From: Pseudomonadota bacterium
GTDB lineage: Bacteria > Pseudomonadota > Alphaproteobacteria > Rhodospirillales > Magnetospirillaceae
DNA: 64,000 nucleotides
Reading direction: 5' to 3'
NCBI GenBank assembly: GCA_021793155.1
Contig: JAJYTF010000019.1
Location: forward strand, 26,153-90,152
Position numbers and translations under genes: made by a program. The notes below the pieces were generated by a model that searched no databases, was not told the DNA's origin, and saw only the letters and a list, made by a program, of their open reading frames with translations. Below, piece after piece: positions 54,119 to 63,221 of this stretch (within the stretch, counting starts at the first letter, position 1; the number at the start of each line of letters is the position of its first letter).

Positions 54119-56725
54119 CTAATACAATCCGCCGGCCATTGGTTCGGCGGCCGGCGCCGGACGTGCCGGAGGCGCACTTCCGGCAGACGGCGACATCTCG
54201 ATGGATGTCCCGGGGGCGGAGCCCTCGGGCGCGACCGTCACTCCGGGCGCGGTCTCATCCGCCGGCGCCGCGGGTGCCGCTTCGCCCTCGGCGGTCCCGC
54301 TACCGGGCAGATTCCCATAGCTCAAACCGTCCATGCCGCCATTGTTGTCGAGCACCTGCTCGTCCGTTCCCAGAGGAACCTTATCGGGCTTGAAGGCCTC
54401 GTAAATGACGTTGGCATCGCCGGGTTGCGCGGGCTTGCCGGTCGCCGCGTTGACCCGGACCAGCCGAATGCCGGGCGGAACGCGGAACGGCGTCGGCGGC
54501 TTGTCCTTAAGTGCCTCGGCCATGAAGTCCCGGAATATCGGCGCTGCCGCCGTCGCGCCTGTTTCATGTTCGCCCAGCGTAGCCGGCTCGTCGAAGCCGA
54601 CGAAGACCGCAACGGTCAGATCGGGCGAAAAGCCGATGAACCACGTGTCCTTCGAATCGTTGCTGGTGCCCGTCTTGCCAGCCAGCGGCTTGCCGACCGA
54701 GGCGACGATCCGGCCGGTACCCCGCTCCACCACGCCTTCCATGATGTGGACCATCTGATAGGCGGTCATCGGGTCGATCAGCTGTTCCCGGGCATCGGGA
54801 ATTCCCGGCATATCCTGGTCAGTATAGAAGGTCGCCTCGCAGCCGGAGCAAGTTCGGTCGTCGTGACGATAAATCGTCTTGCCGTTGCGATCCTGGATGC
54901 GGTCGATCAGCGTCGGGGTAATCTTCTTGCCGCCATTGACGATCTGCGCATAGGCGGTGGCCATGCGTAGCGGCGTCGTGTCACAGGCGCCGATGGCCAT
55001 GGCCAGTTCGTGCGGCAGCTTGTCGACCACGCCAAAACGTTCGGCAACATTGGCCACCTTGGTCATTCCGATGGCCGCCGCCAAGCGGATGGTCACCAGG
55101 TTCAGCGACTTTTCGATCGCGACGCGCAGGGTCGTCACCGTGCCGCCCTCGCCCGCGTGGTAGTTCTTCGGCCGCCATTTCGGCAGACCCGGACCCTGGT
55201 CGAATTCCACCGGGGTATTCAGCACCAGTGACGACGGCGTGTAGCCGCTGTCGAGGGCGGCCATGTAGACGAACGGCTTGAACGACGATCCCGGTTGCCG
55301 CAATGCCTGGGTCGCCCGGTTGAACTGGCTGAGAGCATAGGAGAAGCCGCCCTGCATGGCGAGCACGCGCCCGGTGTGCGGATCCATTGCCACCAGCGCC
55401 CCTTCGATCTTGGGCAGCTGCCTGAGGCCGTAGGTGTCGGGACCGTATTGCTCCTTGCCGTCGTCGCTGCGGCTCACCGGCTGGACCGCAACCACGTCGC
55501 CCGGTTGGAGCACCTCGGCCGGCTTCTTCGGGGTCGGCCCCAGCAACTGTTGCGGCAATGTCGGACGGGCCCAGCGCAACTCACTCATCGGTATGTGCCC
55601 GTGGCGGCCGTCGGGCAGTCCAATGTCGGCACGGCTGTCGGTCAGCGCCAGCACCACTGCCGGCACCCAAGGCGCCAGTTCGGGATGCGGCGGCAATGCG
55701 GCCAGCCGCTTCGACCAGCCCTGGCCAATCTCGATTCGGGTCAGCGGACCGCGCCAACCATGGCGGCGGTCATATGCCATCAGCCCCTCGCGCAGCACCC
55801 GGGTCGCAACCGCCTGCAAGGCCGGATCGACGGTCGAGCGGACCGAAAGCCCCCCCTTGTAGAGGGCATCTTCGCCATACTCGTCGACGATTTCGCGGCG
55901 GATGTCCTCGGCAAAATAGTCGCCGCCGGGGACCAGCACCGTCTCGGCGCGCGGCCGGATGGTCAACGGTTCGCTGACCGCCGCGCGCGCTTCGGCCTGG
56001 CTGATATAGCCGTCCTCGGCCATGCGGCCGATCACCCAGTCACGCCGGTCTTTGGCCGCCACCGGGTTGCGCACCGGATTGTAGTTGTTGGGCGCCTTGG
56101 GCAGCGCGCCGAGGAAGGCGGCCTCGGCAACCGTCAGGTCATCGAGCCCTTTGTCGAAATAGTTTAGCGCGGCGGCGGCCACGCCATAGTTGCCTTGGCC
56201 GAGGTAGATCTCGTTGAGGTAGAGCTCGAGGATGTGCTGCTTGCTGAAAGTGCGTTCGATGCGGAAGGCAAGAATTGCTTCCTTGATCTTGCGCTCGAGG
56301 GACACCTCGTTGGACAAGAGGAAATTCTTGGCCACCTGCTGGGTGATGGTCGAGGCACCCACCGGGCGCCGGTCTGCTCCCATACCCCGGTTCTTCAGGT
56401 TGATCAGCACGGCGCGGATGATGCCCATCGGATCCACGCCGGAGTGCTGGTAGAAGTTCTTGTCCTCGGCCGCCAGAAAGGCATCGATGACCCGCTGCGG
56501 CATGGCATTGATGGGCACGAAGCTGCGCCGCTCGACCGCATACTCGGCGACCAGCCGGCCGTCACCCGCATAGACGCGGGTGGTCACCGGGGGCGCGTAG
56601 TGCGCGAGCTGGTGGTAGTCCGGCAGGTCGCGGCCATAGTGCCAGAACACCGCCAGCACCCCCGCCATCCCGATGATGGCAAAGAGGATCAAGGTGCTGA
56701 ACAGCAGGGCGATGAACCGCAACAT
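54119..56725 (-). CDS. mrcA: Penicillin-binding protein 1A
   Basis: Class A PBP, polymerises and cross-links peptidoglycan. 868 residues: N-terminal membrane anchor (LLFSTLILFAIIGMAGVLAV), glycosyltransferase motifs (AAEDKNFYQHSGVDPMGIIR with catalytic Glu; TITQQVAKNFLLSNEVSLER; HILELYLNEIYLGQGNYGVA), OB-like domain, and transpeptidase motifs SSFK (LRQPGSSFKPFVYM), SLN (EKSLNLVTIRL) and KTGT (LAGKTGTSNDSKD). Tail rich in Ala/Pro. Upstream amiC is 95 bp away on the same strand. Confidence 0.97.
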   Translation of the reverse strand: MLRFIALLFSTLILFAIIGMAGVLAVFWHYGRDLPDYHQLAHYAPPVTTRVYAGDGRLVAEYAVERRSFVPINAMPQRVIDAFLAAEDKNFYQHSGVDPMGIIRAVLINLKNRGMGADRRPVGASTITQQVAKNFLLSNEVSLERKIKEAILAFRIERTFSKQHILELYLNEIYLGQGNYGVAAAALNYFDKGLDDLTVAEAAFLGALPKAPNNYNPVRNPVAAKDRRDWVIGRMAEDGYISQAEARAAVSEPLTIRPRAETVLVPGGDYFAEDIRREIVDEYGEDALYKGGLSVRSTVDPALQAVATRVLREGLMAYDRRHGWRGPLTRIEIGQGWSKRLAALPPHPELAPWVPAVVLALTDSRADIGLPDGRHGHIPMSELRWARPTLPQQLLGPTPKKPAEVLQPGDVVAVQPVSRSDDGKEQYGPDTYGLRQLPKIEGALVAMDPHTGRVLAMQGGFSYALSQFNRATQALRQPGSSFKPFVYMAALDSGYTPSSLVLNTPVEFDQGPGLPKWRPKNYHAGEGGTVTTLRVAIEKSLNLVTIRLAAAIGMTKVANVAERFGVVDKLPHELAMAIGACDTTPLRMATAYAQIVNGGKKITPTLIDRIQDRNGKTIYRHDDRTCSGCEATFYTDQDMPGIPDAREQLIDPMTAYQMVHIMEGVVERGTGRIVASVGKPLAGKTGTSNDSKDTWFIGFSPDLTVAVFVGFDEPATLGEHETGATAAAPIFRDFMAEALKDKPPTPFRVPPGIRLVRVNAATGKPAQPGDANVIYEAFKPDKVPLGTDEQVLDNNGGMDGLSYGNLPGSGTAEGEAAPAAPADETAPGVTVAPEGSAPGTSIEMSPSAGSAPPARPAPAAEPMAGGLY

Positions 56726-56820
56726 GGTGGGCGCAATCCTATGCGAATAATCTTATGCGACGACAGGCGACCGGACGTCGAGCATAAGCCTGGAATATGG
56801 CAAGGCTGGGGCTGCCTCGT

Positions 56821-58164
56821 TTAAGAGCGTCGGGCCTTCTGGGTCCGGGCGAAATAGCGTTCGATCGCCCGAGCCAGGGCGTTGGCCAATTTGGCGCGGT
56901 ATTCAGGCTGGCGCAACATCTGCTCGTCGCGTTGATTCGAAAGATAACCGGTTTCGACCAGGACCGATGGCACGTCCGGAGCCTTGAGAACGGCGAATCC
57001 GGCGAAGCGGTGGGTGTTTTGCAGCAACTCGTGCGTCTCGCGCGAGACCTCCTGGATGACGTAGTGGGCGAATACCGCCGAAAGATTCATCGACTCGCGC
57101 TGGACGAGGTCGATAAGGATGTTGGTCACTTCCGGCGACTCGTTGGACAAGTCGATGCCAGCGACGATATCGGCCTTGTTTTCTTTGTCGGCCAGGGCCT
57201 GGGCCTCGGCATCCGAAGCGGTCTGGGACAAGGTATAGACCGACAGGCCGCGGATGTCCGGGTCGGCCACCGTGTCGGCGTGCAACGACATGAACAGGTC
57301 GGCATTGGCGGCGCGACCGATGGCCACCCGGTCGCGCAACGCGATGAAGACGTCGCGGTCGCGGGTCAGCACGCAGGTGACCTTGCCGCGCTTACCGAGT
57401 TGTGCCTTCACCTCGCGGGCCAACGCCAGCACGATATTTTTCTCATAGGCCCCGGTCAGGCTCGTCGCCCCCGGATCGACACCGCCATGGCCGGGATCGA
57501 TCACCACGATGGGCTTTCCCGCATGCCCGCCCTTGCGCCCCGCCGGCCGGCCCGGATTCTCCGCCGGAGCCGAAAGTGGCAGCGACGCGGGAATGGGAAC
57601 GGCCGCCGGCGGCATTTGCGGTTGCCGGATCGGCAGGGGACTGCCAGCCACGTCACCGGCCCGCATAGCCGTCGCCGGAGCCACCGGGGCTGCGCTCAGG
57701 ATAGGATTGGCCGACAGATGCTGGGTCCGGTCCGCCGGCGCGGGTACCAGATCGAGGACCAGGCGATAGATCGATCCGTCCGTCGGCCGGATGAGAAAAG
57801 CCTTCTTCACGGTCGCCGGCTGAACGGTTTCGAGCAGCAAATGCCCCGCCCCCGCCGCGTCGGCGAAGCTGAAATTGCGGAGCACACCCACCGGGCGCCA
57901 CAGACTTTTCATCTTGCTTTGCCAGTCGAGATCCGGCAGGTCCACCACCACGCGCGCGGGCTCGACTTCAGCGTTGGCGGTGAAGCCGACCGGGCCCGTC
58001 AGGTCGAGAACGAACCGCGTCGTCCCATTGTGGTCCGCCACGCGGACCGCCGTGACCGCCGGACGCTCGGCCGCCGACGCGGCGCGGAGCGGCGCGCCAA
58101 GCAGCGAGGCCACGGTGATCGCGAACAGGATAAGAAACCGGAAGACCAAGCCGCACGGGCTCAT
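56821..58164 (-). CDS. amiC: N-acetylmuramoyl-L-alanine amidase, AmiC type
   Basis: Periplasmic amidase for daughter-cell separation. 447 residues from ATG 58164: signal peptide (FLILFAITVASLLGAPLRAA), AMIN domain (AVRVADHNGTTRFVLDLTGP ... ARVVVDLPDL), a Pro/Ala linker, then Amidase_3 with zinc ligands in VVIDPGHGGVDPGA, Glu in AYEKNIVLALA, His in FMSLHADT, and catalytic Glu in VLVETGYLSNQRDE. Ten codons upstream is another in-frame start. Heads the amiC-mrcA-prfB-mepA run. Confidence 0.95.
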   Translation of the reverse strand: MSPCGLVFRFLILFAITVASLLGAPLRAASAAERPAVTAVRVADHNGTTRFVLDLTGPVGFTANAEVEPARVVVDLPDLDWQSKMKSLWRPVGVLRNFSFADAAGAGHLLLETVQPATVKKAFLIRPTDGSIYRLVLDLVPAPADRTQHLSANPILSAAPVAPATAMRAGDVAGSPLPIRQPQMPPAAVPIPASLPLSAPAENPGRPAGRKGGHAGKPIVVIDPGHGGVDPGATSLTGAYEKNIVLALAREVKAQLGKRGKVTCVLTRDRDVFIALRDRVAIGRAANADLFMSLHADTVADPDIRGLSVYTLSQTASDAEAQALADKENKADIVAGIDLSNESPEVTNILIDLVQRESMNLSAVFAHYVIQEVSRETHELLQNTHRFAGFAVLKAPDVPSVLVETGYLSNQRDEQMLRQPEYRAKLANALARAIERYFARTQKARRS

Positions 58165-58671
58165 CTTTGCGCCGTCCTTACAGCAAAGGCGCACTCATAT
58201 AGCCAAAAGGATCATTTGGGTTCAACGTAAAAGCCTTTGATTCCGAAAGATGTTCACTTCTCCTCGAAGGTAGCGTCCAAAGCGGCGTCAGTGCGCCAGG
58301 CTGCGAAGAAGGCCATTGCCGTAGCACTCGTGCTGCGGTTATCTTGGGGGCGCGAATGCTGCAGCCGGCGGGCCTCCTTTGGGTGTGACCGGCACAAGAT
58401 GTGATGTCTGCTTCCGCCGGACGTGATCGGGTCTTGATCCTGGTCGGGTTCGCGGAACGGTGTCGGCGGCCATATGCTGCATGCGTTCGTTTTGTACAGA
58501 TTTCGAAGCCGGGCGTGCAGCCCGCCAGGGTTCCTCCCTCGATGCACTTTGTCATGCACAAGACCAAGACGCTGAATCTGGAGACCGCAGGCGCTACCGG
58601 CTTCGTCGGATCACCATGCTGCGCGACGGCGCCCTTTGCGCCCGCGATAGCGTCTTGGAGCTTTGATTTTA
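58165..58671. promoter_or_regulatory. Divergent amiC / rne intergenic region with long rne leader
   Basis: About 500 bp without a supported gene; antisense frames here show no homology. Long leaders are usual for rne, where the transcript's 5' UTR mediates autoregulation in E. coli. I could not identify a convincing hairpin set or promoter by eye. Confidence 0.4.
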
Positions 58672-61506
58672 ATGGCCAAACGTATGTTGATCGATGCGAC
58701 GCACGCGGAAGAAACGCGCGTCGTCGTGATGAATGGGACACGACTCGAAGAATTTGACGTCGAAACTTCCACTAAAAAGCAGCTGAAGGGTAACATCTAT
58801 CTGGCGAAGATCGTCCGGGTCGAACCTTCGTTGCAGGCGGCGTTCGTCGATTACGGCGGCGGCCGCCACGGTTTCCTGGCTTTCAGCGAAATACACCCGG
58901 ACTACTACCAGATTCCCGTGGCCGACCGGCAAGCTCTGCTGGCCGAACAGCGGGAGGTGATGAAGCAGAGCGCCACAGCCGTCTCGGCGGACTTCGGCGA
59001 TGGCGAAGGCGACGACGCGGGCTCCCGCCGGGAACGGCACGAGGTTCCGGCGGAACCCGACGCCACCGAGGCCGGGGCGGAAATGCTGTCGGAGGAAAGC
59101 CGCCAAGCCTCGACTACCGAAAGCGGCTCGCCCCACGATGAGCATAGGGGTGACGAGCTTGGGGGCGACGGGCACAAGGCCGATGCCCAGGCGATTGATC
59201 TGGTCGGTGGAGACGACACCGAGGAACCGGAACGTCGACGCCCGAAGAGCCTTCGTCACTACAAGATCCAGGAAGTCATCAAGCGCCGGCAGATCGTCTT
59301 GGTCCAGGTGGTCAAAGAGGAACGCGGCAACAAGGGCGCAGCGTTGACCACCTATCTGTCGTTGGCCGGGCGCTACTGCGTGTTGATGCCCAACACCGCG
59401 CGCGGCGGCGGCGTTTCGCGCAAGATCACCAACGCCGCCGACCGAAAGCGGCTGAAGACTATCGCCAATGAATTGGACATCCCCGATGGGATGGCGGTGA
59501 TCGTGCGGACCGCAGGGTCGGAACGCACAAAGCCGGAAATCAAGCGCGACTATGAATATCTCCTGCGCCTGTGGGACAGCGTGCGCGAGCTGACCCTGAA
59601 ATCGACGGCGCCGGCGCTGGTCTATGAAGAAGCCAACTTGATCAAGCGCTCGATCCGCGACCTCTATTCGCGTGATATCGATGAAATCCTGGTGGATGGC
59701 GAAGAGGGCTATCGGCTTGCCAAGGATTTCATGCGCATGCTGACGCCGAGCCACGCACGCCGGGTCCAACTGTTCCGCGATCCCGCCATGCCGCTGTTCC
59801 ACAAATTTCAGGTGGATGCGCAGCTTGACGCCATGCACAGCCCGGTGGTCCAACTGAAATCGGGTGGCTATATCGTCATCAACCAGACCGAAGCCCTGGT
59901 CGCCATCGACGTCAACTCGGGCCGCGCCACCAAGGAGCGGCATATCGAGGAGACGGCGCTCAAGACCAATGGCGAGGCCGCAGACGAGATTGCCCGCCAA
60001 CTTCGCCTGCGCGATCTGGCCGGCCTGATCGTCATCGACTTCATCGATATGGAGGAATCGCGCAACAACCACACCGTCGAGCGTCGCCTGAAAGAGGCGA
60101 TGCGGTTCGACCGGGCGCGTATCCAACTGGGCAAGATCAGTGCCTTCGGCCTCCTGGAATTGTCCCGCCAGCGGCTTCGTCCCAGCCTGATGGAGACCAG
60201 CTTCCTGCCGTGCAGCCACTGTGGCGGAACGGGTGTCATCCGCTCGGTCGAATCTGCGTCGGTACATGTGCTGCGCGCCATCGAGGAAGAGGGTATCCGC
60301 CGCCGTTCGAGCGAAGTAACCGTGACCGTGCATCCCGACGTCGCGCTTTACGTCCTTAACCAAAAGCGCGCCGCCCTGGGCGAAATCGAGGCCCGCTATG
60401 GATTCCGCGTACTGCTGACGGGCGATGGCGGCCTGATACCGCCGGCTTACCGCATGGACCGGGTAAAGGCCGAGGCTCCTATCGAAATCCCCCAAGCCAA
60501 GCCGATCCAGCCGCAGCAGGAGATCATCGAGCCGGAGGACGAGCCGGAGATCGCGGACGTCGATGAACCCGCCGAGGCGGCGGAAGCCGAAGACAGGCCT
60601 GCCGCGGACACCGCCGAAGCGGGAGGCGAGGAAAGCGAGGGCGCGCGTCGCCGCCGCCGCCGCCGGCGGCGACGCGGGCGCCGCGAGGATATCGAGCCGT
60701 CGGAAGCCATTGCCGGCGAAGGCGAGGGCGAGGCGATCGGCGAAGCTGAACCGACCGAGGGCGAGACCGTCGCCGCCGAAGAGGCCGAAGCGGATGAAGA
60801 GGAAGGAGAACCTGCCGCCGCATTGAGCGATGGCCAGCCGGCCCCCCGCCGGCGGCGGCGCGGAAAGCGTGGCGGACGTCGGCGGCATCGGCGTGACGAG
60901 ATGGGCGAGGCTTTCTCCGAGGCGATGCCGGCCGAACCGTTGCCCGAAGGCGCCGAAGCCCCCGCCGCAGCTATGATGGAAGCCGCGGCAGATACGCTGA
61001 CCGGGGCGGTCACTCCCGAAACAGAGGTCTCGGCTGCAGTAGGGCCGCAGCCAACGGCGGTCACAGCCGAAGAGCAACCGGAAGTGCCGACTGAAACCGC
61101 CGCGGCCGAACCGGTTGCCGCCGAAGCTCCGGCCAAGCCAAAGCGAACCCGCAGCCGCAAGAAGGCGGGAAAGGTGGAAGCCGCGGCAGAGGCGGAATCC
61201 GCATCCGCAAAGGCTGCCGAGACGACAGAGCCGGCGGCCGTCGAGCCGCCGCCGAAGCCGAAGCGGACCCGCAGCCGTAAGAAAGTCGAGCAACCTGTCG
61301 AAGTGCCGCCTGCGGAAGCGGTGACCGCCGCCGCCATCGAGCCGGCGACGGAACAGGAGGCGCAGCCGTCCGACGACGGGGCGCCACAGCACGCCGGGGA
61401 GGATGCCGCCGCAGTTACCGAAGAATCGGCGGCCACCCCGGCAACGGAAGAACCTGCGGCATCGTCAACGGCTCCGCGCCGAGGGTGGTGGAACCGCTTC
61501 TTGTAG
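58672..61506 (+). CDS. rne: Ribonuclease E
   Basis: Endonuclease that starts mRNA decay and scaffolds the degradosome. 944 residues from ATG 58672 (AKRMLIDATHAEETRVVVMN); GGAG lies 11 bases upstream. S1 domain (KQLKGNIYLAKIVRVEPSLQ) with a long acidic insertion around residues 80-200, RNase H-like and 5'-sensor regions, and the DNase I-like site: LVAIDVNSGRATKERHIEET and LAGLIVIDFIDME supply the Mg Asp residues. Zinc-link Cys pair in LPCSHCGGTGVIRS. The tail from about 600 is disordered, with Arg-rich blocks (RRRRRRRRRGRR; RRRRGKRGGRRRHRRDE), two KPKRTRSRKK repeats, and a terminal RRGWWNRFL. Confidence 0.97.
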   Translation: MAKRMLIDATHAEETRVVVMNGTRLEEFDVETSTKKQLKGNIYLAKIVRVEPSLQAAFVDYGGGRHGFLAFSEIHPDYYQIPVADRQALLAEQREVMKQSATAVSADFGDGEGDDAGSRRERHEVPAEPDATEAGAEMLSEESRQASTTESGSPHDEHRGDELGGDGHKADAQAIDLVGGDDTEEPERRRPKSLRHYKIQEVIKRRQIVLVQVVKEERGNKGAALTTYLSLAGRYCVLMPNTARGGGVSRKITNAADRKRLKTIANELDIPDGMAVIVRTAGSERTKPEIKRDYEYLLRLWDSVRELTLKSTAPALVYEEANLIKRSIRDLYSRDIDEILVDGEEGYRLAKDFMRMLTPSHARRVQLFRDPAMPLFHKFQVDAQLDAMHSPVVQLKSGGYIVINQTEALVAIDVNSGRATKERHIEETALKTNGEAADEIARQLRLRDLAGLIVIDFIDMEESRNNHTVERRLKEAMRFDRARIQLGKISAFGLLELSRQRLRPSLMETSFLPCSHCGGTGVIRSVESASVHVLRAIEEEGIRRRSSEVTVTVHPDVALYVLNQKRAALGEIEARYGFRVLLTGDGGLIPPAYRMDRVKAEAPIEIPQAKPIQPQQEIIEPEDEPEIADVDEPAEAAEAEDRPAADTAEAGGEESEGARRRRRRRRRRGRREDIEPSEAIAGEGEGEAIGEAEPTEGETVAAEEAEADEEEGEPAAALSDGQPAPRRRRRGKRGGRRRHRRDEMGEAFSEAMPAEPLPEGAEAPAAAMMEAAADTLTGAVTPETEVSAAVGPQPTAVTAEEQPEVPTETAAAEPVAAEAPAKPKRTRSRKKAGKVEAAAEAESASAKAAETTEPAAVEPPPKPKRTRSRKKVEQPVEVPPAEAVTAAAIEPATEQEAQPSDDGAPQHAGEDAAAVTEESAATPATEEPAASSTAPRRGWWNRFL

Positions 61507-61562
61507 ATCGGTGTCGCGGTCATCCACCGCGTTATCCGCTCCGCATTCACTTCGTTCCACGA

Positions 61563-61597
61563 CGGCCGGCTCTGAGCACACGCTTAGTCGCCGGCCG
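61563..61597. terminator. Hairpin between rne and receiver gene
   Basis: CGGCCGGC (61563-61570) pairs exactly with GCCGGCCG (61590-61597), enclosing a second stem CTGAGC/GCTTAG with loop ACAC. No T-run follows, so it may act as an mRNA 3'-end stabiliser or a weak bidirectional terminator for the convergent genes. Confidence 0.5.
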
Positions 61598-61623
61598 CCG
61601 GCTTCGCCGACGATCGCGTCGCG

Positions 61624-62616
61624 CTAATTCAACGGCTTGGGACCGGAAAGGCCGCTAGGCCTCTGTTTATCCGCCGCATCCGCATCGCCTCGGGTGAACC
61701 GGTCGACGGTCGCGGCGATCTCCTGAACGACGCCGATAGTCCCGTTGCCTGCGGTGTTGGTCCGTCGGATGACTTCTCCCAGGTTGGCCAGCAACTCGAA
61801 ACTGACCTTCGACGGCATGGTCTGACAGTCGGCCATCCGCTCCACCAAGGCGGACAGGCTGGAAAGCAGATCGACGAGATGGGTTGCACCGCGATTGCGA
61901 TGCCGATGCATTTGCTGGCCGGTCAGAACCGTCACCCGAGCCAGCGCATTGGCCACCCCCTGTCGATTGCCCTCACGACAGGCAAGCAGGGCACGCCGGA
62001 TTGCCGCGGCAATTACCAGCGGCCCGTTCTTGACCTTCAATTCCTCGATACGCTCCACCCCTTCGTCGACGATCCGCTGAAGATGGCTTTCGCTGGCTCC
62101 GTGAAGAATACGGCTACGCATGGTGTTCGGCACATCCAGGGCATTGATGTCTCCGTCGTTCGGCCGGGGCGGCGCACGGCGACTGGGCCCGATGTAATCC
62201 TCGGTGGCGATGAACGGCCTACGTGTCTGGACCAGGGCGGCGATATGACCGACCAGCACGTTCATCGGCATCGGCTTGCGCATGACCCGGTCGACCCCGG
62301 CGCCGACGAGCCGTCGAACGTTGGGGGCCGACGTGTCACTGGAGGTCGCTACGATCAGAGCGAACGGATTGCGGCCAATGGCGCTATGCCGGATCTCCTG
62401 CACCATCCGGCAGAAGTCCGTGCCCGGCAAGTCAGCGTCGCAGACGAGCAGGTCGACGATTTCACGCTGCATGGCATCGGTCAGACAGTCCACATCCCGG
62501 CACAGGGTCGGTTCGCGAATGCCTTTGGCAAACAAGGCTGTCTGGATGCCGGCTCGCAAAGCCGGGTTTGTTTCGCACACCACAGCGCGGACATCTCCGG
62601 AAAAGGCGTGTTGCAT
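61624..62616 (-). CDS. Receiver-domain protein with helical C-terminal region
   Basis: 330 residues from ATG 62616, which follows GTGGAGCC. Residues 1-125 form a response-regulator receiver: acidic pocket in AVVCETNPALRAG, phospho-Asp in DLLVCDADLPGTDFCRMVQE, Thr/Ser and Lys in ALIVATSSDT and RVMRKPMPMNVLVGHI. Residues 150-330 are helical (IVDEGVERIEELKVKNGPLV ... ALARVTVLTGQQMH ... LSSLSALVERMADC) with no DNA-binding domain recognised, so a protein-interaction output is likely. A perfect CRP-type palindrome lies 76 bp upstream. No kinase neighbour. Confidence 0.85.
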   Translation of the reverse strand: MQHAFSGDVRAVVCETNPALRAGIQTALFAKGIREPTLCRDVDCLTDAMQREIVDLLVCDADLPGTDFCRMVQEIRHSAIGRNPFALIVATSSDTSAPNVRRLVGAGVDRVMRKPMPMNVLVGHIAALVQTRRPFIATEDYIGPSRRAPPRPNDGDINALDVPNTMRSRILHGASESHLQRIVDEGVERIEELKVKNGPLVIAAAIRRALLACREGNRQGVANALARVTVLTGQQMHRHRNRGATHLVDLLSSLSALVERMADCQTMPSKVSFELLANLGEVIRRTNTAGNGTIGVVQEIAATVDRFTRGDADAADKQRPSGLSGPKPLN

Positions 62617-62691
62617 GGCGGCTCCACGGTCAGCGAGGCATATGCCGATTGATCGCGTCGGTCTGTCCGTTACCACTGGTGTATATGGGGA

Positions 62692-62711
62692 CATGTGACG
62701 ATCGTCACATG
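62692..62711. promoter_or_regulatory. CRP/FNR-type palindrome upstream of the receiver gene
   Basis: CATGTGACGATCGTCACATG is a perfect 20-bp palindrome containing TGTGA-N6-TCACA (62694-62709), the CRP consensus. On the minus strand it overlaps the -35 region (GTGACG) of a candidate promoter whose -10 is TATACA, 17 bp further on, which would favour repression or class II-type control. Confidence 0.7.
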
Positions 62712-63221
62712 GATAAAAATTCTTACGTGTTTGTTCAAAAGTTGTAACTTTCAACCACCCGAAAGGCGATATCCCAAAACGCCGATACCCGGCACCAGGC
62801 CTGTTGCCATTCTCAGGTCGCCGGCTCGATCCGCTGATGACGGCGAAGTGCCCCCCGAGGTTGAAGGACGTGGCGAGGGCGGCGCCGCCGGTCACCTTGC
62901 TCAGCGCCTCCAGCCCATCGACTTGTCACCCTGAATGAAGTCAAGAATCTCCCGACCGCAGGAGCCCCCTCGCACCTGCTCGGGATGACAGGTCGTCGTC
63001 CTGGTGCCTTGGTGTCGTGGTGGTGTCGCTTGACAATCGCTGCCGAGCGGTCGGAAGCCGGTCATTTCAGCGACAGGAAGGCGCCGACAAGGCAGGGTGC
63101 AACCCATTCCCCGCTATCGAATGTCAACAGGCCTTAGCACTACTTTGGCAGTCTCACGCATAGAGGCCGCCTCTTATCCAAAGTTTGCATCTGGGGCATC
63201 TGAGGCAGGGAACGGCCGCAA
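62712..63221. other. Intergenic, no gene recognised
   Basis: About 500 bp between the receiver gene promoter and the transposase relic. The first 50 bp are AT-rich. It contains a dispersed repeat at 62923-62992 and otherwise low-information frames. Confidence 0.4.
62923..62992. repeat. Dispersed GTCATCCTGA-type repeat
   Basis: Begins CTTGTCACCCTGAATGA and ends CTCGGGATGACAG, so its outer ends form an imperfect inverted repeat; GAATCT follows the left arm. It resembles 38866-38932 (read on the minus strand). Likely a short intergenic repeat family of this genome. Confidence 0.4.

Noticed and set aside
58669..61392. 907-residue ORF antisense to rne
   Set aside because: Long antisense frame caused by high GC; low-complexity Arg/Gly/Leu translation without any family motif, while rne matches along its catalytic half.
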